The position numbers were made by a program, and so were the translations under genes. From NCBI RefSeq assembly GCF_014385065.1, contig NZ_JACRTA010000002.1, forward strand, positions 527,351-591,350: a DNA stretch of 64,000 bases, given 5' to 3'. Below the pieces are notes generated by a model. It saw only the letters and a list, made by a program, of their open reading frames with translations, did no database searches and was not told the DNA's origin. Shown here piece after piece: positions 1 through 9,722 of this stretch. Each line of letters starts with the position of its first letter. Within the stretch, counting starts at the first letter, position 1. Source of the stretch: Lentihominibacter hominis (GTDB lineage Bacteria > Bacillota > Clostridia > Peptostreptococcales > Anaerovoracaceae).

Positions 1-2
1 AA

Positions 3-1079
3 TCCGAGAAGGTGAATCCGGTGAAGGCTGCTGAACCGGAGGCTATGGATGACAATGTGCTGTCACTTGAAGAGCAAAAGATAGTAGATGATTTCGCGCA
101 GCAAATTGATTTGGAAGATTCAGCGACGATACTTCAGTATGGAGCGGGAACTCAAAAGAAAATGGCTGATTTTTCAGAAACGGCTCTTGAAAAGGTCAAA
201 TCAAAGGACTTGGGAGAAGTAGGAGACCTTCTTACAGGTGTTGTAACGGAACTTAAGGGATTTGATACTACAGAGGAAAAGGGCTTGTTTGGCTTTTTTA
301 AAAAAGGAAAGAATAAGATCGAGGCTCTTAAGGCAAGATATGCCAAGGTTGAAACTAATGTTGAAAGTATATGTAAAGTGTTGGAGAATCATCAAGTACA
401 GCTTTTAAAAGATATTGCGGTTCTTGATAAGATGTATGATGCCAATTTGACATATTTTAAAGAACTGACCATGTATATTCTTGCCGGGAAAAAGAAGCTT
501 GCGCAAATTAATGCAGGGCAGCTTGCCGAGATGACGCAGAAAGCTAAAGTAAGTGGTCTTCCCGAAGATGTGCAGGCTGCAAAAGACCTTGAATCAAAAT
601 GTCAGCGTTTCGAAAAGAAACTATATGATCTGGAACTGACAAGAACGATATCAATACAAACTGCTCCTCAGATAAGAATGGTACAGGGCAATGATACGAT
701 GATGGTAGAGAAGATACAGTCTACTCTTGTAAACACTATACCTTTATGGAAGAGTCAAATGGTTCTTGCTCTTGGAGTTGCGCATTCAGGGGAAGCTGTG
801 AAAGCTCAGAGAGAAGTTACTGATATGACTAACGAGCTTCTTAGAAAGAATGCTGAAACTTTGAAAATGGCAACTGTAGATACTGCCAGAGAAACAGAAA
901 GGGGAATAGTTGATATAGAAACTCTTCAGCATACTAATGAAACCCTGATATCAACCCTTGATGAGGTGATGACGATACAGCAGGAAGGCCGTCAGAAAAG
1001 GGCAGAGGCTGAGACGGAACTGAGAAAAATGGAAAATGAGCTTAAAAATAAACTTCTGGAAGTTGTGGAGAATAAATAA
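3..1079 (+). CDS. TelA-family toxic anion resistance protein (5' end outside window)
   Basis: The encoded protein is soluble, rich in charged helices, and resembles the TelA/KlaA family (toxic anion resistance, PF05816). That family is linked to tellurite and cell-envelope stress tolerance, with an unclear molecular role. Visible family-like features are the GLFGFF segment followed by a basic GKNK stretch near residue 95, and long amphipathic helices throughout. The C-terminal third is predicted coiled coil, ending in a Glu/Lys-rich helix. A GTG at 12 could serve as start, but the frame stays open to the window edge and reads as normal protein, so the true start probably lies upstream. The gene ends 28 bases before the trp promoter. 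Neighbours upstream are not visible. The family call is fairly sure; the function is not. Confidence 0.8.
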   Translation, partial: SEKVNPVKAAEPEAMDDNVLSLEEQKIVDDFAQQIDLEDSATILQYGAGTQKKMADFSETALEKVKSKDLGEVGDLLTGVVTELKGFDTTEEKGLFGFFKKGKNKIEALKARYAKVETNVESICKVLENHQVQLLKDIAVLDKMYDANLTYFKELTMYILAGKKKLAQINAGQLAEMTQKAKVSGLPEDVQAAKDLESKCQRFEKKLYDLELTRTISIQTAPQIRMVQGNDTMMVEKIQSTLVNTIPLWKSQMVLALGVAHSGEAVKAQREVTDMTNELLRKNAETLKMATVDTARETERGIVDIETLQHTNETLISTLDEVMTIQQEGRQKRAEAETELRKMENELKNKLLEVVENK

Positions 1080-1107
1080 GTCAGTTGTGGCATACAGTAA
1101 AAAATTG

Positions 1108-1136
1108 TTGACACACACATAAATTTATGATATTTT
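1108..1136 (+). promoter_or_regulatory. Promoter of the trp operon
   Basis: A perfect -35 box TTGACA (1108-1113) is followed after 17 bases by TATTTT (1131-1136). It lies directly upstream of the T-box leader and downstream of the telA-like stop codon, where the trp transcript should begin. Confidence 0.7.
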
Positions 1137-1149
1137 TAATGAAAATAGT

Positions 1150-1437
1150 AAACCGATGAAGCGGAGATCAAAGCAATAATGCACCCACAGAGAGTCTGGG
1201 ATGGTGAGAGCCGGACGGAAAAGCAGATTGCCAAATGGACCGCTGAGGGCGCAGTCAAAGGCCGGAAGACAATTATACGGAGGCTGAGTATTCTGCGACG
1301 TAGGACATACGTCAGTTGTCAGGAATATGTTGGTATTCCGTAGAGAAGCATGGGTCATACCATGAATTAAGGTGGCACCGCGGGTATTTACTCGTCCTTG
1401 ATGGAATTTATATTCTGTCGAGGGCGAGTTTTTTATT
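1150..1437 (+). ncRNA. Tryptophan-specific T-box leader
   Basis: T-box leader that senses uncharged tRNA and controls transcription of the trp genes. The conserved T-box core AAGGTGGCACCGCGG is at 1369-1383. The Stem I region (about 1150-1290) contains the specifier context AAATGGACC, in which TGG at 1236-1238 is the tryptophan codon followed by the usual AC. The intrinsic terminator is ACTCGTCCTTGA (from 1390) paired with TCGAGGGCGAGT (1418-1429), then a T run to 1436. Uncharged tRNA-Trp should pair with the T-box bulge, form the antiterminator and allow read-through into trpE. The specifier, the downstream genes and the terminator agree with one another. Confidence 0.95.
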
Positions 1438-1563
1438 GCAGCATGCTTAAAAATTTGTTTTGGCGTAAGGACAAACACAAAAATCAGAGGGTTTCAAAGT
1501 GTACTGATTTTACAGTGCTCTGTGGTTTACAATTAATAAGATATTTAAAGGAGGTAAGGTATC

Positions 1564-3051
1564 ATGTATCCGACATTAAACAAGATAAGAGAAATAGCCG
1601 CATCAGGGAAGTATAAGAGGATACCGGTTTGCAGAGAGATTTTTTCAGACAGCTGTACTCCTGTAGAGGTGATGAGGATATTGAGGAAAGTCAGTAGGCA
1701 TTGCTATCTTTTGGAAAGTGCCGGAAGGCAGGAGGTCTGGGGAAGATATTCTTTTCTTGGATATGATCCTCGAATGGAGATCACCTGTACTGATGGCGAA
1801 CTGACTATAAGAGAAGTTATGGACGATGGCAGTCAGCAGAAAAAGATTATTCAGGTAAATCATCCAGGGGATATATTAAGAGGGATTCTTAAAAGATACA
1901 AGGCACCTGTAATGAATGGATTGCCAACATTTACAGGAGGGCTGGTAGGGTATTTTTCATATGATTACATAAAGTATAGTGAACCTAAACTTAAATTTGC
2001 ATCAAAGAAAGATCAGGATTTTAGAGATATGGATCTTATGCTTTTTGATAAAGTGATTGCTTTTGATCATTACAGACAGAAGCTTCTTCTTATAGCAGGA
2101 GTTATGACTGATGATATAGAGAGATCTTACAAAAATGCAGAGAAGACACTGAATGATATGGCCGAACTGATAAGTAATGGTGAAAAGGAAGTATTTGATC
2201 CGCTTATTCTGAAATCGGAGATAAAACCATATTTCTCAGAGAAAGAATACTGCAGTATGGTAGAAAAAGCAAAAAAGCATATACATGAAGGAGATATTTT
2301 TCAGGTAGTCATTTCCAATCCCATGCAGGCTGAGGCAGAAGGCAGTCTTTTCGATACTTACAGGGTATTGAGAACAGAAAATCCGTCTCCATATATGTTT
2401 TATTTTTCAAGTGATGATATTGAACTTTCCGGAGCATCTCCGGAAACTCTTGCAAAACTTGATGATGGTAGACTCAGTACTTTCCCGTTGGCTGGAACAA
2501 GACCGAGAGGAGAGAACGAAAAGAAGGATAAAGCATTTGAACAAGAGCTTCTTGCAGATGAGAAAGAACTTGCAGAGCATAATATGCTGGTAGATCTGGG
2601 AAGGAATGACCTCGGAAAGGTGAGTGAGATAGGAAGCGTTAAGGTAGAGAAATATCTTTCTATAGAAAAGTTTTCTCATGTAATGCACATAGGTTCAACG
2701 GTTACAGGAACTATTCGCAAAGATAAAGATGCTATAGATGCGGTTGATGCAATCCTTCCGGCAGGAACACTATCGGGAGCGCCTAAATTCAGAGCCTGTC
2801 AGATAATAGAAGAATTGGAAGGAGATAAAAGAGGTGTTTATGGCGGAGCAATAGGGTATCTGGATTTTACAGGGAATATGGATACCTGTATAGCTATAAG
2901 GCTTGTGTATAAAAAGCGCGGTAAAATATGCATAAGAGCAGGTGCAGGAGTGGTGGCCGACAGTATTGCAGAAAATGAGTTCAAAGAGTGCGGTAATAAA
3001 GCAAGAGCGGTCATAAATGCCATAGAAAAGGCGAAGGAGGGCTTGAAATGA
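1564..3051 (+). CDS. trpE: Anthranilate synthase component I
   Basis: Converts chorismate, with ammonia delivered by TrpG, to anthranilate: the committed step of tryptophan synthesis. The 495-residue length is normal for TrpE. The N-terminal feedback-site motif LLES lies at about residues 49-52, which suggests Trp inhibition is kept. The chorismate-binding domain fills the C-terminal half, with PSPYMFYF, LAGTRPRG and LPAGTLSGAPK (about 398-408) all present. The start follows AAAGGAGGT at an ideal distance. It is the first gene of the T-box-controlled operon, and its stop overlaps the trpG start in an ATGA arrangement, implying translational coupling of the two subunits. Confidence 0.97.
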   Translation: MYPTLNKIREIAASGKYKRIPVCREIFSDSCTPVEVMRILRKVSRHCYLLESAGRQEVWGRYSFLGYDPRMEITCTDGELTIREVMDDGSQQKKIIQVNHPGDILRGILKRYKAPVMNGLPTFTGGLVGYFSYDYIKYSEPKLKFASKKDQDFRDMDLMLFDKVIAFDHYRQKLLLIAGVMTDDIERSYKNAEKTLNDMAELISNGEKEVFDPLILKSEIKPYFSEKEYCSMVEKAKKHIHEGDIFQVVISNPMQAEAEGSLFDTYRVLRTENPSPYMFYFSSDDIELSGASPETLAKLDDGRLSTFPLAGTRPRGENEKKDKAFEQELLADEKELAEHNMLVDLGRNDLGKVSEIGSVKVEKYLSIEKFSHVMHIGSTVTGTIRKDKDAIDAVDAILPAGTLSGAPKFRACQIIEELEGDKRGVYGGAIGYLDFTGNMDTCIAIRLVYKKRGKICIRAGAGVVADSIAENEFKECGNKARAVINAIEKAKEGLK

Positions 3052-3641
3052 TTTTGCTGATAGATAATTATGACAGTTTTTCCTATAATCTGTATCAGCT
3101 TATAGGAACAGTGGAAAGAGATATAAAAGTAGTAAGAAATGATGAATGTTCACTTAAAGATATAGAAGATATGGAGCCTGAGGCGCTTATATTATCCCCC
3201 GGACCGGGAAAACCGAAAGACGCCGGTATATGTATAGAAGCCATTAGGCATTTTACAGGGAAGATACCTATATTAGGTGTATGTCTGGGACATCAGGCGA
3301 TATGTGAAGCTTTCGGAGGAACTGTTTTGTATGCAAAAAAGTTGATGCATGGTAAACAGAGCAAAGTTTATCAGGGAGGAAAAGGAAGGTTATTTCAAGG
3401 GCTGGGGCCACAATTTAAAGCTGCGAGGTATCACTCTCTGGCAGCACTTGAAGATGATTTTCCGGAGGAGCTTGAGGTAACAGCGGAGGCTGATGATGAA
3501 GAGATAATGGCTTTGGAACACAGAATGTATCCTATATTCGGTGTGCAGTTTCATCCTGAATCGGTGATGACGCCTGATGGACGGAAAATGATAGAAAATT
3601 TTATGGAGGTAGTGAGAAATGATCAAAGAAGCGATATTTAA
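3048..3641 (+). CDS. trpG: Anthranilate synthase component II (glutamine amidotransferase)
   Basis: Class I glutamine amidotransferase subunit that hydrolyses glutamine and passes ammonia to TrpE. The 197-residue protein has the catalytic triad: Cys in GVCLGHQ (about residue 79) and His/Glu in FHPESV near residue 168. The LSPGPGKP oxyanion segment is near residue 50. It overlaps trpE by 4 bases and trpD by 23 bases. It is not fused to trpD, unlike the enteric arrangement. A similar subunit, PabA, can serve folate synthesis; the position here argues for TrpG, though dual use cannot be excluded because no pabA is seen nearby. Confidence 0.96.
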   Translation: MILLIDNYDSFSYNLYQLIGTVERDIKVVRNDECSLKDIEDMEPEALILSPGPGKPKDAGICIEAIRHFTGKIPILGVCLGHQAICEAFGGTVLYAKKLMHGKQSKVYQGGKGRLFQGLGPQFKAARYHSLAALEDDFPEELEVTAEADDEEIMALEHRMYPIFGVQFHPESVMTPDGRKMIENFMEVVRNDQRSDI

Positions 3642-4629
3642 ACTGGCTAAAAAAGAAGACCTTACATATAAAATGGCAGAAGAAGTGATGGACGAGATCA
3701 TGAGTGGGGAGGCTACGCCGGTACAGATGTCGGCATATTTGACCGCTTTGTCTTTGAAAGGTGAAACCATAGATGAGATTACTGCGTCGGCAGCAGGGAT
3801 GAGGTCTCATTGTATAAAATTACTTCATGATATGGATGTTCTTGAAATAGTGGGGACAGGCGGAGATGGTTCCAATTCTTTTAATATATCTACGACGGCA
3901 TCTCTTGTTATTGCATCGGCAGGAGTTTCTGTGGCCAAGCATGGAAACAGAGCTGCATCTTCAAAGTCAGGAGCGGCGGATGTGCTGGAAGCTCTTGGAG
4001 TGGATATTGCAATATCGCCGGAAAGAAGTGCAGAACTTTTGAAAGAGATAAATATCTGTTTCCTTTTTGCACAGAATTACCACGTAGCTATGAAATATGT
4101 GGCCCCTATAAGAAAGGAACTGGGAATACGGACGGTTTTTAATATATTGGGTCCGCTCAGCAATCCGGCAGGTGCGAATATGGAACTCATGGGTGTATTT
4201 GATGAATCGCTGGTAGAGCCTTTGGCGCAGGTAATGGCAAAACTGGGAGTGCAGAGAGGAATGGTAGTATACGGTCGGGATAAACTCGATGAGATCTCTA
4301 TATGTGCGCCTACATCTGTGTGTGAGATAAAGGACGGATGGTTTCAGTCATATGAATTGACGCCTGAGCAGTTTGGGTATGAAAGATGCGGCAGGGATCA
4401 GCTTACAGGAGGAAGCCCGAAGGAAAATGCGTCAATAACTTTAGATATATTGGAAGGACGGGAAAAGGGGGCGAAAAGACATGCAGTATGTCTTAATGCA
4501 GGTGCGTCGCTTTATATAACCGGAGCAGTATCTTCCATAAAAGATGGGGTAAGATATGCTGAGGATCTTATAGATAATGGCTCTGCACTTAGAAAACTGC
4601 ATCAGTTTATTGAGAAGAGCAACAAATGA
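3619..4629 (+). CDS. trpD: Anthranilate phosphoribosyltransferase
   Basis: Transfers the phosphoribosyl group of PRPP to anthranilate. The 336-residue length is typical of the stand-alone enzyme. The glycine-rich PRPP-binding motif [14 protein letters not shown] is near residues 79-92, followed by the KHGNRA segment of the anthranilate site. The N-terminal helical domain ends with a typical [14 protein letters not shown] stretch. The start lies inside the end of trpG behind the purine-rich GGAGGTAGTGAG, so translation is probably coupled. The end overlaps the trpC start by 4 bases. Confidence 0.97.
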   Translation: MIKEAIFKLAKKEDLTYKMAEEVMDEIMSGEATPVQMSAYLTALSLKGETIDEITASAAGMRSHCIKLLHDMDVLEIVGTGGDGSNSFNISTTASLVIASAGVSVAKHGNRAASSKSGAADVLEALGVDIAISPERSAELLKEINICFLFAQNYHVAMKYVAPIRKELGIRTVFNILGPLSNPAGANMELMGVFDESLVEPLAQVMAKLGVQRGMVVYGRDKLDEISICAPTSVCEIKDGWFQSYELTPEQFGYERCGRDQLTGGSPKENASITLDILEGREKGAKRHAVCLNAGASLYITGAVSSIKDGVRYAEDLIDNGSALRKLHQFIEKSNK

Positions 4630-5489
4630 CAGCGAGGGACATAACGATGGAAACAGAAAATATATTGGATCAGATAACGGCAAAAGCAAGAGGAAGAGTC
4701 AGAAAGAAGAAGGAGTTTGTTTCACCGCAGGAAATAAAAATGAGAGCGGAAGCTATATGTCAGGATACGTTGAAAAAACCGAAGATAACTTTCCGAGAGG
4801 CTCTGATGAAAGAGGGGATGTCTTATATATGCGAAGTGAAAAAGGCATCTCCGTCTAAGGGTATTATAACAGATGATTTTCCATATCTTGATATAGCGAT
4901 GGAATATGAGGCTGCGGGAGCAGCTGCTATATCGTGCCTTACGGAACCTTTTTATTTCATGGGAGATGACAGATATCTTGCGGAAATATCAGAAGCAGTG
5001 GATATACCTGTTTTGCGTAAAGATTTTGTTGTCAGCGATTATATGATATATGAAGCCAAAACTCTCGGAGCTTCGGCTGTACTTCTAATATGTTCTATAT
5101 TGACTGAAGAAAAATTGTCTGAATATATACGTTTGTCACAGAATTTGGGGATGGATGCTTTAGTAGAAGCTCATGATGAAGCAGAAGTAAAAAAGGCGGT
5201 AAATGCCGGAGCAAATATAATAGGAATCAACAACCGTGATCTGAGAAGTTTCAGGGTAGATATGGAAAACAGTGTCAAACTGAGGAGCTTGGTTCCGGAA
5301 AACATCATATTTGTATCAGAAAGCGGTATAAGATCAAATGATGATATTCGAAAACTTCGACACAATAATGTGGATGCTGTTCTTATAGGAGAAATTTTAA
5401 TGAGAAGCAGCGATAAGAAAGCAGCCCTTAAGGAACTGAGCGGCGGCCTTGACGCAGGTGGGAAAGCAAAGACTGCGGCAGAGAGGTAA
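4626..5489 (+). CDS. trpC: Indole-3-glycerol-phosphate synthase
   Basis: Closes the indole ring of carboxyphenylamino-deoxyribulose phosphate to give indole-3-glycerol phosphate. TIM-barrel motifs are clear: [10 protein letters not shown] near residue 75 with the catalytic lysine, VLRKDF near 138, GINNRDL near 205 and VSESGI near 235. Two starts are possible. The ATG at 4626 overlaps the trpD stop. An in-frame ATG at 4647 lies 9 bases after GAGGG and gives an N-terminus ([10 protein letters not shown]) closer to the family, so the mature protein may be 280 rather than 287 residues. It is a single-function protein followed 5 bases later by trpF. Confidence 0.96.
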   Translation: MTARDITMETENILDQITAKARGRVRKKKEFVSPQEIKMRAEAICQDTLKKPKITFREALMKEGMSYICEVKKASPSKGIITDDFPYLDIAMEYEAAGAAAISCLTEPFYFMGDDRYLAEISEAVDIPVLRKDFVVSDYMIYEAKTLGASAVLLICSILTEEKLSEYIRLSQNLGMDALVEAHDEAEVKKAVNAGANIIGINNRDLRSFRVDMENSVKLRSLVPENIIFVSESGIRSNDDIRKLRHNNVDAVLIGEILMRSSDKKAALKELSGGLDAGGKAKTAAER

Positions 5490-5494
5490 TAACC

Positions 5495-6112
5495 ATGACT
5501 AAAATAAAGATATGTGGCCTTAAGAGGTTTGAGGATATAGAATATGTCAACGAGGCAAAACCTGATTATGCCGGATTTGTGATAGAGATTTCAAAGAGTC
5601 ACAGATCTGTTTCTTATCAGAAGGCAGCGAAACTTGCGGAAAAGCTGGATAAGAATATAATGCCTGTAGGTGTATTCGCAGATGCACCGCTTCAGCTTCC
5701 GGCAAGGCTTATGAATGCCGGAATTATATCAGTAGCACAACTTCACGGACATGAGGACGAAAGATATATTCGCAGTCTGAGATCAATGACTGATGGAAAG
5801 ATAATTAAAGCTTTTTCTGTGACTGGCAGGCAGGATATTGAAAAAGCCATATCCAGTATCGCAGATTATATACTGCTCGATCAGGGGAGTGGAGGAAGCG
5901 GCAGAACGTTTGATTGGTCTTTAGCTGAAAGCGCAGGCAGAAAATTTTTTCTTGCGGGAGGACTTGATTTATATAACCTAAAAGAAGCTATATCCAGACT
6001 GGAGCCTTATGCCGTGGATTTGAGCAGCAGTCTTGAAACAGAAGGCATAAAAGACAGGAAGAAAATAATTAAAACAGTTGAAGCAGTACGGGAATATGAC
6101 AGGAGGAAATAA
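5495..6112 (+). CDS. trpF: Phosphoribosylanthranilate isomerase
   Basis: Catalyses the Amadori rearrangement of phosphoribosylanthranilate, the step between TrpD and TrpC. The 205-residue barrel begins with KICGLKR, which contains the catalytic Cys. It also has VGVFAD, the LHG segment near residue 88 and a C-terminal LAGGL phosphate-binding loop followed by VDLSSSLE, where most homologues have VDvSSGvE; the catalytic Asp is kept. It sits between trpC and trpB. The AGGAGG for trpB lies within its last codons. Confidence 0.95.
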   Translation: MTKIKICGLKRFEDIEYVNEAKPDYAGFVIEISKSHRSVSYQKAAKLAEKLDKNIMPVGVFADAPLQLPARLMNAGIISVAQLHGHEDERYIRSLRSMTDGKIIKAFSVTGRQDIEKAISSIADYILLDQGSGGSGRTFDWSLAESAGRKFFLAGGLDLYNLKEAISRLEPYAVDLSSSLETEGIKDRKKIIKTVEAVREYDRRK

Positions 6113-6113
6113 T

Positions 6114-7298
6114 ATGACAGGAGGAAGATTTGGTGTTCACGGAGGGCAGTATATACCGGAAACACTTATGAATGCGGTTCTGGAACTGGAAGACGCTTAT
6201 AACAGATATAAAGATGATTCTCAGTTTAACAGTGAATTAACGGAACTTTTCAATGAATATGCGGGACGGCCGTCAAGACTGTATCTCGCGGCTCATATGA
6301 CAAAAGATCTTGGAGGAGCCAGAGTATATTTAAAAAGAGAAGATCTCAACCATACAGGATCTCATAAGATAAATAATGTTTTGGGGCAGGTTCTTTTAGC
6401 AAAAAAGATGGGAAAAAAGAGAGTAATAGCAGAAACAGGAGCGGGACAGCATGGTGTGGCCACAGCTACTGCAGCGGCTCTGATGGGATTGGAATGCGAA
6501 ATATTTATGGGAAGAGAAGATACAGAAAGACAGGCTTTAAATGTTTACAGAATGAAACTTTTAGGAGCCTGCGTGCATGAGGTGACTTCAGGAACTGCCA
6601 CATTAAAGGATGCTGTATCGGAAACTATGAGAGAATGGACCAATAGGATAGAGGATACACATTATGTGCTGGGATCAGTAATGGGACCTCACCCATTTCC
6701 CACTATTGTGAGAGACTTTCAGGCTGTTATTTCCAAGGAAATAAAAGAGCAACTGATGGAAAAAGAGGGAAGACTTCCGGATGTAGTTATGGCATGCGTA
6801 GGAGGAGGTTCGAATGCCATAGGAACTTTTTACCATTTTATAGAAGATGAGTCTGTGAAATTAATAGGATGTGAGGCGGCAGGCAGAGGGATAAATACTG
6901 CTGAAACGGCGGCTACTATATCTGTGGGAAGCCTTGGTATATTTCATGGAATGAAATCTTATTTTTGTCAGGATAAGTATGGTCAAATTGCTCCGGTTTA
7001 CTCTATATCGGCAGGGCTTGATTATCCGGGGATAGGGCCTGAGCATGCATATCTGCATGATATAGGGAGGGCTGAATATGTACCGGTTACTGATGAGGAG
7101 GCCGTGGAGGCTTTTGAGTATCTTTCACAGAAGGAGGGGATAATACCTGCTATAGAGAGTGCGCATGCTGTGGCATATGCGAGAAAAATAGTTCCTCATA
7201 TGGATAAAAATCAAATAGTGGTTATAACGATATCGGGCCGAGGTGATAAAGACTGCGCAGCTATAGCCAGATACAGAGGGGAGGATATATATGAGTAA
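6114..7298 (+). CDS. trpB: Tryptophan synthase beta chain
   Basis: PLP enzyme that joins indole to serine to make tryptophan. The start at 6114 is chosen because AGGAGG (6101-6106) lies just upstream and the sequence then begins with the family-like [16 protein letters not shown]; an upstream in-frame ATG at 6078 lies inside trpF. The PLP lysine is in HTGSHKINN, the phosphate-cradling loop is GGGSNAIG, and [10 protein letters not shown] and GPEHAYL are intact. At 394 residues it is the classical TrpB1 form that works with TrpA. It overlaps trpA by 8 bases, as expected for a 1:1 complex. Confidence 0.97.
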   Translation: MTGGRFGVHGGQYIPETLMNAVLELEDAYNRYKDDSQFNSELTELFNEYAGRPSRLYLAAHMTKDLGGARVYLKREDLNHTGSHKINNVLGQVLLAKKMGKKRVIAETGAGQHGVATATAAALMGLECEIFMGREDTERQALNVYRMKLLGACVHEVTSGTATLKDAVSETMREWTNRIEDTHYVLGSVMGPHPFPTIVRDFQAVISKEIKEQLMEKEGRLPDVVMACVGGGSNAIGTFYHFIEDESVKLIGCEAAGRGINTAETAATISVGSLGIFHGMKSYFCQDKYGQIAPVYSISAGLDYPGIGPEHAYLHDIGRAEYVPVTDEEAVEAFEYLSQKEGIIPAIESAHAVAYARKIVPHMDKNQIVVITISGRGDKDCAAIARYRGEDIYE

Positions 7299-8064
7299 AA
7301 ATATAGCAGATGCATTCAAAAACGGAAAGGCTTTTATACCTTTCGTAACATGCGGAGATCCTTCTTTGGAAACTACAGAGCAGATTGTATATGCCATGGA
7401 AGAGGCGGGGGCTGATCTTATAGAACTGGGTATACCTTTTTCAGATCCTACAGCTGAAGGGCCTGTGATACAGGCGGCGAATGTCAGAGCACTGTCAGGA
7501 GGAGTTACTACTGATAAGATATTCAAAATGGTAGAGAGGATAAGAAAAAATACTGATATTCCTATGGTGTTTATGACTTATGCTAATGTAGTATTTTCTT
7601 ATGGGATTGAAAAGTTTGTAAAAAGAGCAGCAGAGGCTGGAATGAACGGAATAATATTACCTGATGTACCTTTTGAGGAAAAGAGAGAATTTGATGATGT
7701 ATGCAGACAGTACAATATAGACTTTATATCTCTGATAGCTCCTACGTCTAATGACAGGATTGCGATGATAGCTAAAGAGGCCAGAGGATTTATATATTGT
7801 GTTTCGTCGTTAGGTGTTACAGGAATGCGCTCAGATATAACTACAGATGTGGAAACAATGGTAAAGCTGGTCAGGGAGAATAGTGATCTGCCCTGCGCTG
7901 TCGGATTCGGTATATCAACGCCGGAGCAGGCAAAAAATATGGCGGAAAAAAGCGATGGAGCCATAGTAGGTTCGGCTATCGTTAAAATATGTGAAAAATA
8001 CGGAGATAAGAGTGTGTTTTATATTAGAGAATATGTAAAGAAAATGAAGAAGTCTCTTCTTTAG
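7291..8064 (+). CDS. trpA: Tryptophan synthase alpha chain
   Basis: Cleaves indole-3-glycerol phosphate to indole and glyceraldehyde 3-phosphate and channels indole to TrpB. The 257-residue TIM barrel keeps the catalytic Glu/Asp motif [17 protein letters not shown] near residues 47-63 and the phosphate-binding GFGIST near 208. ILPDVPFEE is also present. It is the last gene of the T-box operon and is followed by a bidirectional terminator at 8104-8132. Confidence 0.97.
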   Translation: MSKNIADAFKNGKAFIPFVTCGDPSLETTEQIVYAMEEAGADLIELGIPFSDPTAEGPVIQAANVRALSGGVTTDKIFKMVERIRKNTDIPMVFMTYANVVFSYGIEKFVKRAAEAGMNGIILPDVPFEEKREFDDVCRQYNIDFISLIAPTSNDRIAMIAKEARGFIYCVSSLGVTGMRSDITTDVETMVKLVRENSDLPCAVGFGISTPEQAKNMAEKSDGAIVGSAIVKICEKYGDKSVFYIREYVKKMKKSLL

Positions 8065-8103
8065 AAAGAGTAAAATCATCGGTAACGGTGTGCTGTGTGT
8101 AAT

Positions 8104-8132
8104 AAAAAAGGACGAGTATATGCGTCCTTTTT
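8104..8132. terminator. Bidirectional terminator between trpA and the L,D-transpeptidase gene
   Basis: AAAAAGGACG and CGTCCTTTTT form a hairpin with an 8-base loop (AGTATATG) and have A/T runs on both sides, so it can end transcripts from both convergent genes. Confidence 0.85.
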
Positions 8133-8137
8133 ATTCT

Positions 8138-9535
8138 TCAGTAATGCATTACTACAGGCATTCCGACTTCAGCTGCGTTGTAGAGTGAAGGCATCTTATT
8201 TGGCGGCATGTTTATACAGCCATGGCTGCCCCCGCGTATCCAGATACTTCCGCCGAAAGTATTTCGCCAGTCTGCGTCATGAAGTCCCTGACCTCCCCAT
8301 GTGACACCCAGCCAGTATTTAACAGGGCTTTCATATTTACTGCCGTCGGCATTATCTCCCTTTAATACTACATCCCGTACTTTGTTGAGAACGTAAAAGG
8401 TACCTGTATCTGTGGTGGTTCCATCTGTTTTGCATCCGGTGACACAGTTCGCACTGAACTGGAGCTTTCCGTCTTTGTATAATTTAACAATCTGTCCGGA
8501 AATATCTACATCTATATATGTATTTCCCACATCTGTGGAATATTTACCGTATCCTTTTTCGGAGAATAGCGGTTCGCGAGTGATATCTTTATGAGAATTA
8601 ATGTCAGCTGTAAGCTGTTCCGCTTCTTTTTCCTGATCTATTTTCCATCCGTAAGTACCGCCGCTTACGTTGATTTGTCTTCCGCTCAGTGATGTGAAGT
8701 TTCTCTGGGCTCCTATATTATCGTATTTTTCCGCCAAGGAAGCAACATATTTTTTTACAGCTTCCTTATCTGCTTTTCCTGATTTATTATCTTTCATAAG
8801 ACTGGCAAGTTGTTCAGCTGATATGGTAAAAGTTTCATCTCCCATATCATATGTAATTTTCTGACTGAGATATTTCTTGCAGTATTTCTGATATTCTTTG
8901 AGGCTTTCATCTTCTGCAGTTATTTTCGGAAGTGTATAATAATCTTTTTCTTCGTACATGAATTTTATTTCACCGGTCTGAATATGGTGAAGCAGATCTG
9001 TAAAGAACTTTTCCGCATTAGGTTTATCTCCGTATTTTTCGGGAACTATGGGAAAATCGGGATCGGAAAGATCCACATATGCGTCTTTGCTGGCACTTGC
9101 TTTTTCCTGATTGAGGAAAGATGAAGAAATAACACGTTCTTTGAACTGCTGTCCGTAATCCTTGACTACCATAGGAAACTGAATAACCAGTGGAGTTTTG
9201 GCAAAATGGTTAGCTGCAGCGAATACCATATAATGAGTTTTTGATTTTTTTAAATCTTTCATTATATCATATGTGCAGTCAAAATCCGTGAAGGTAGCCA
9301 TGTCATCGCTTAACGGGCCTGTTATCACGATGTGTTTTGAGTTCCATTCTTTTGTAAGTTTTGATTCAGCTTCTTCGTAAGTAAGTCCTGAACAGTCGAT
9401 ACCGTTTATCGTTGTATTGTCGGGGAAGCTACTGTTTTCATAAGAATCTGTCTTTGAATACGCTATCGTTGCACAGGTGAATGCGATGATAATTATTAAA
9501 ATAATTATGGAAATGGTTATAACAAATTTTTTCAT
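8138..9535 (-). CDS. Membrane-anchored L,D-transpeptidase (YkuD family)
   Basis: Probably forms 3-3 peptidoglycan cross-links or links other groups to the wall, outside the cytoplasmic membrane. Residues 2-26 are one hydrophobic anchor rich in Ile. Residues about 40-310 look like the repeated peptidoglycan-binding-like domain often seen N-terminal to Gram-positive YkuD domains; GIDCSGLTYEEA and a later GGTYGWKID are visible. The C-terminal 130 residues are the catalytic domain, with GLHDADWR and the active-site SHGCINMP containing the nucleophilic Cys. The 465-residue length fits the Enterococcus Ldt-fm-like type. It is a single gene, with a good AAGGAGAAG ribosome site. Confidence 0.92.
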   Translation of the reverse strand: MKKFVITISIIILIIIIAFTCATIAYSKTDSYENSSFPDNTTINGIDCSGLTYEEAESKLTKEWNSKHIVITGPLSDDMATFTDFDCTYDIMKDLKKSKTHYMVFAAANHFAKTPLVIQFPMVVKDYGQQFKERVISSSFLNQEKASASKDAYVDLSDPDFPIVPEKYGDKPNAEKFFTDLLHHIQTGEIKFMYEEKDYYTLPKITAEDESLKEYQKYCKKYLSQKITYDMGDETFTISAEQLASLMKDNKSGKADKEAVKKYVASLAEKYDNIGAQRNFTSLSGRQINVSGGTYGWKIDQEKEAEQLTADINSHKDITREPLFSEKGYGKYSTDVGNTYIDVDISGQIVKLYKDGKLQFSANCVTGCKTDGTTTDTGTFYVLNKVRDVVLKGDNADGSKYESPVKYWLGVTWGGQGLHDADWRNTFGGSIWIRGGSHGCINMPPNKMPSLYNAAEVGMPVVMHY

Positions 9536-9656
9536 ATCTTCTCCTTAAACCTTTTTTTATTCTACTCTATTTAATATAAGTTTTAAAGGAAAAAAATACA
9601 TTTTCCCGGGAAATCATTTAAAATTTTTTACGGTATGATTTTTTTACCTAATAAGG

Positions 9657-9662
9657 TATAAT
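9657..9662 (+). promoter_or_regulatory. Candidate -10 box upstream of dnaE
   Basis: A TATAAT lies 60 bases before the dnaE start, in AT-rich DNA between divergent genes. No good -35 hexamer is visible at 16-18 bases, so this is a weak call. Confidence 0.35.
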
Positions 9663-9722
9663 TATTACAGAAATAAGTTATATAAACGAAATATTTTTTG
9701 CATATAAAAAGAAGGAATTGAT

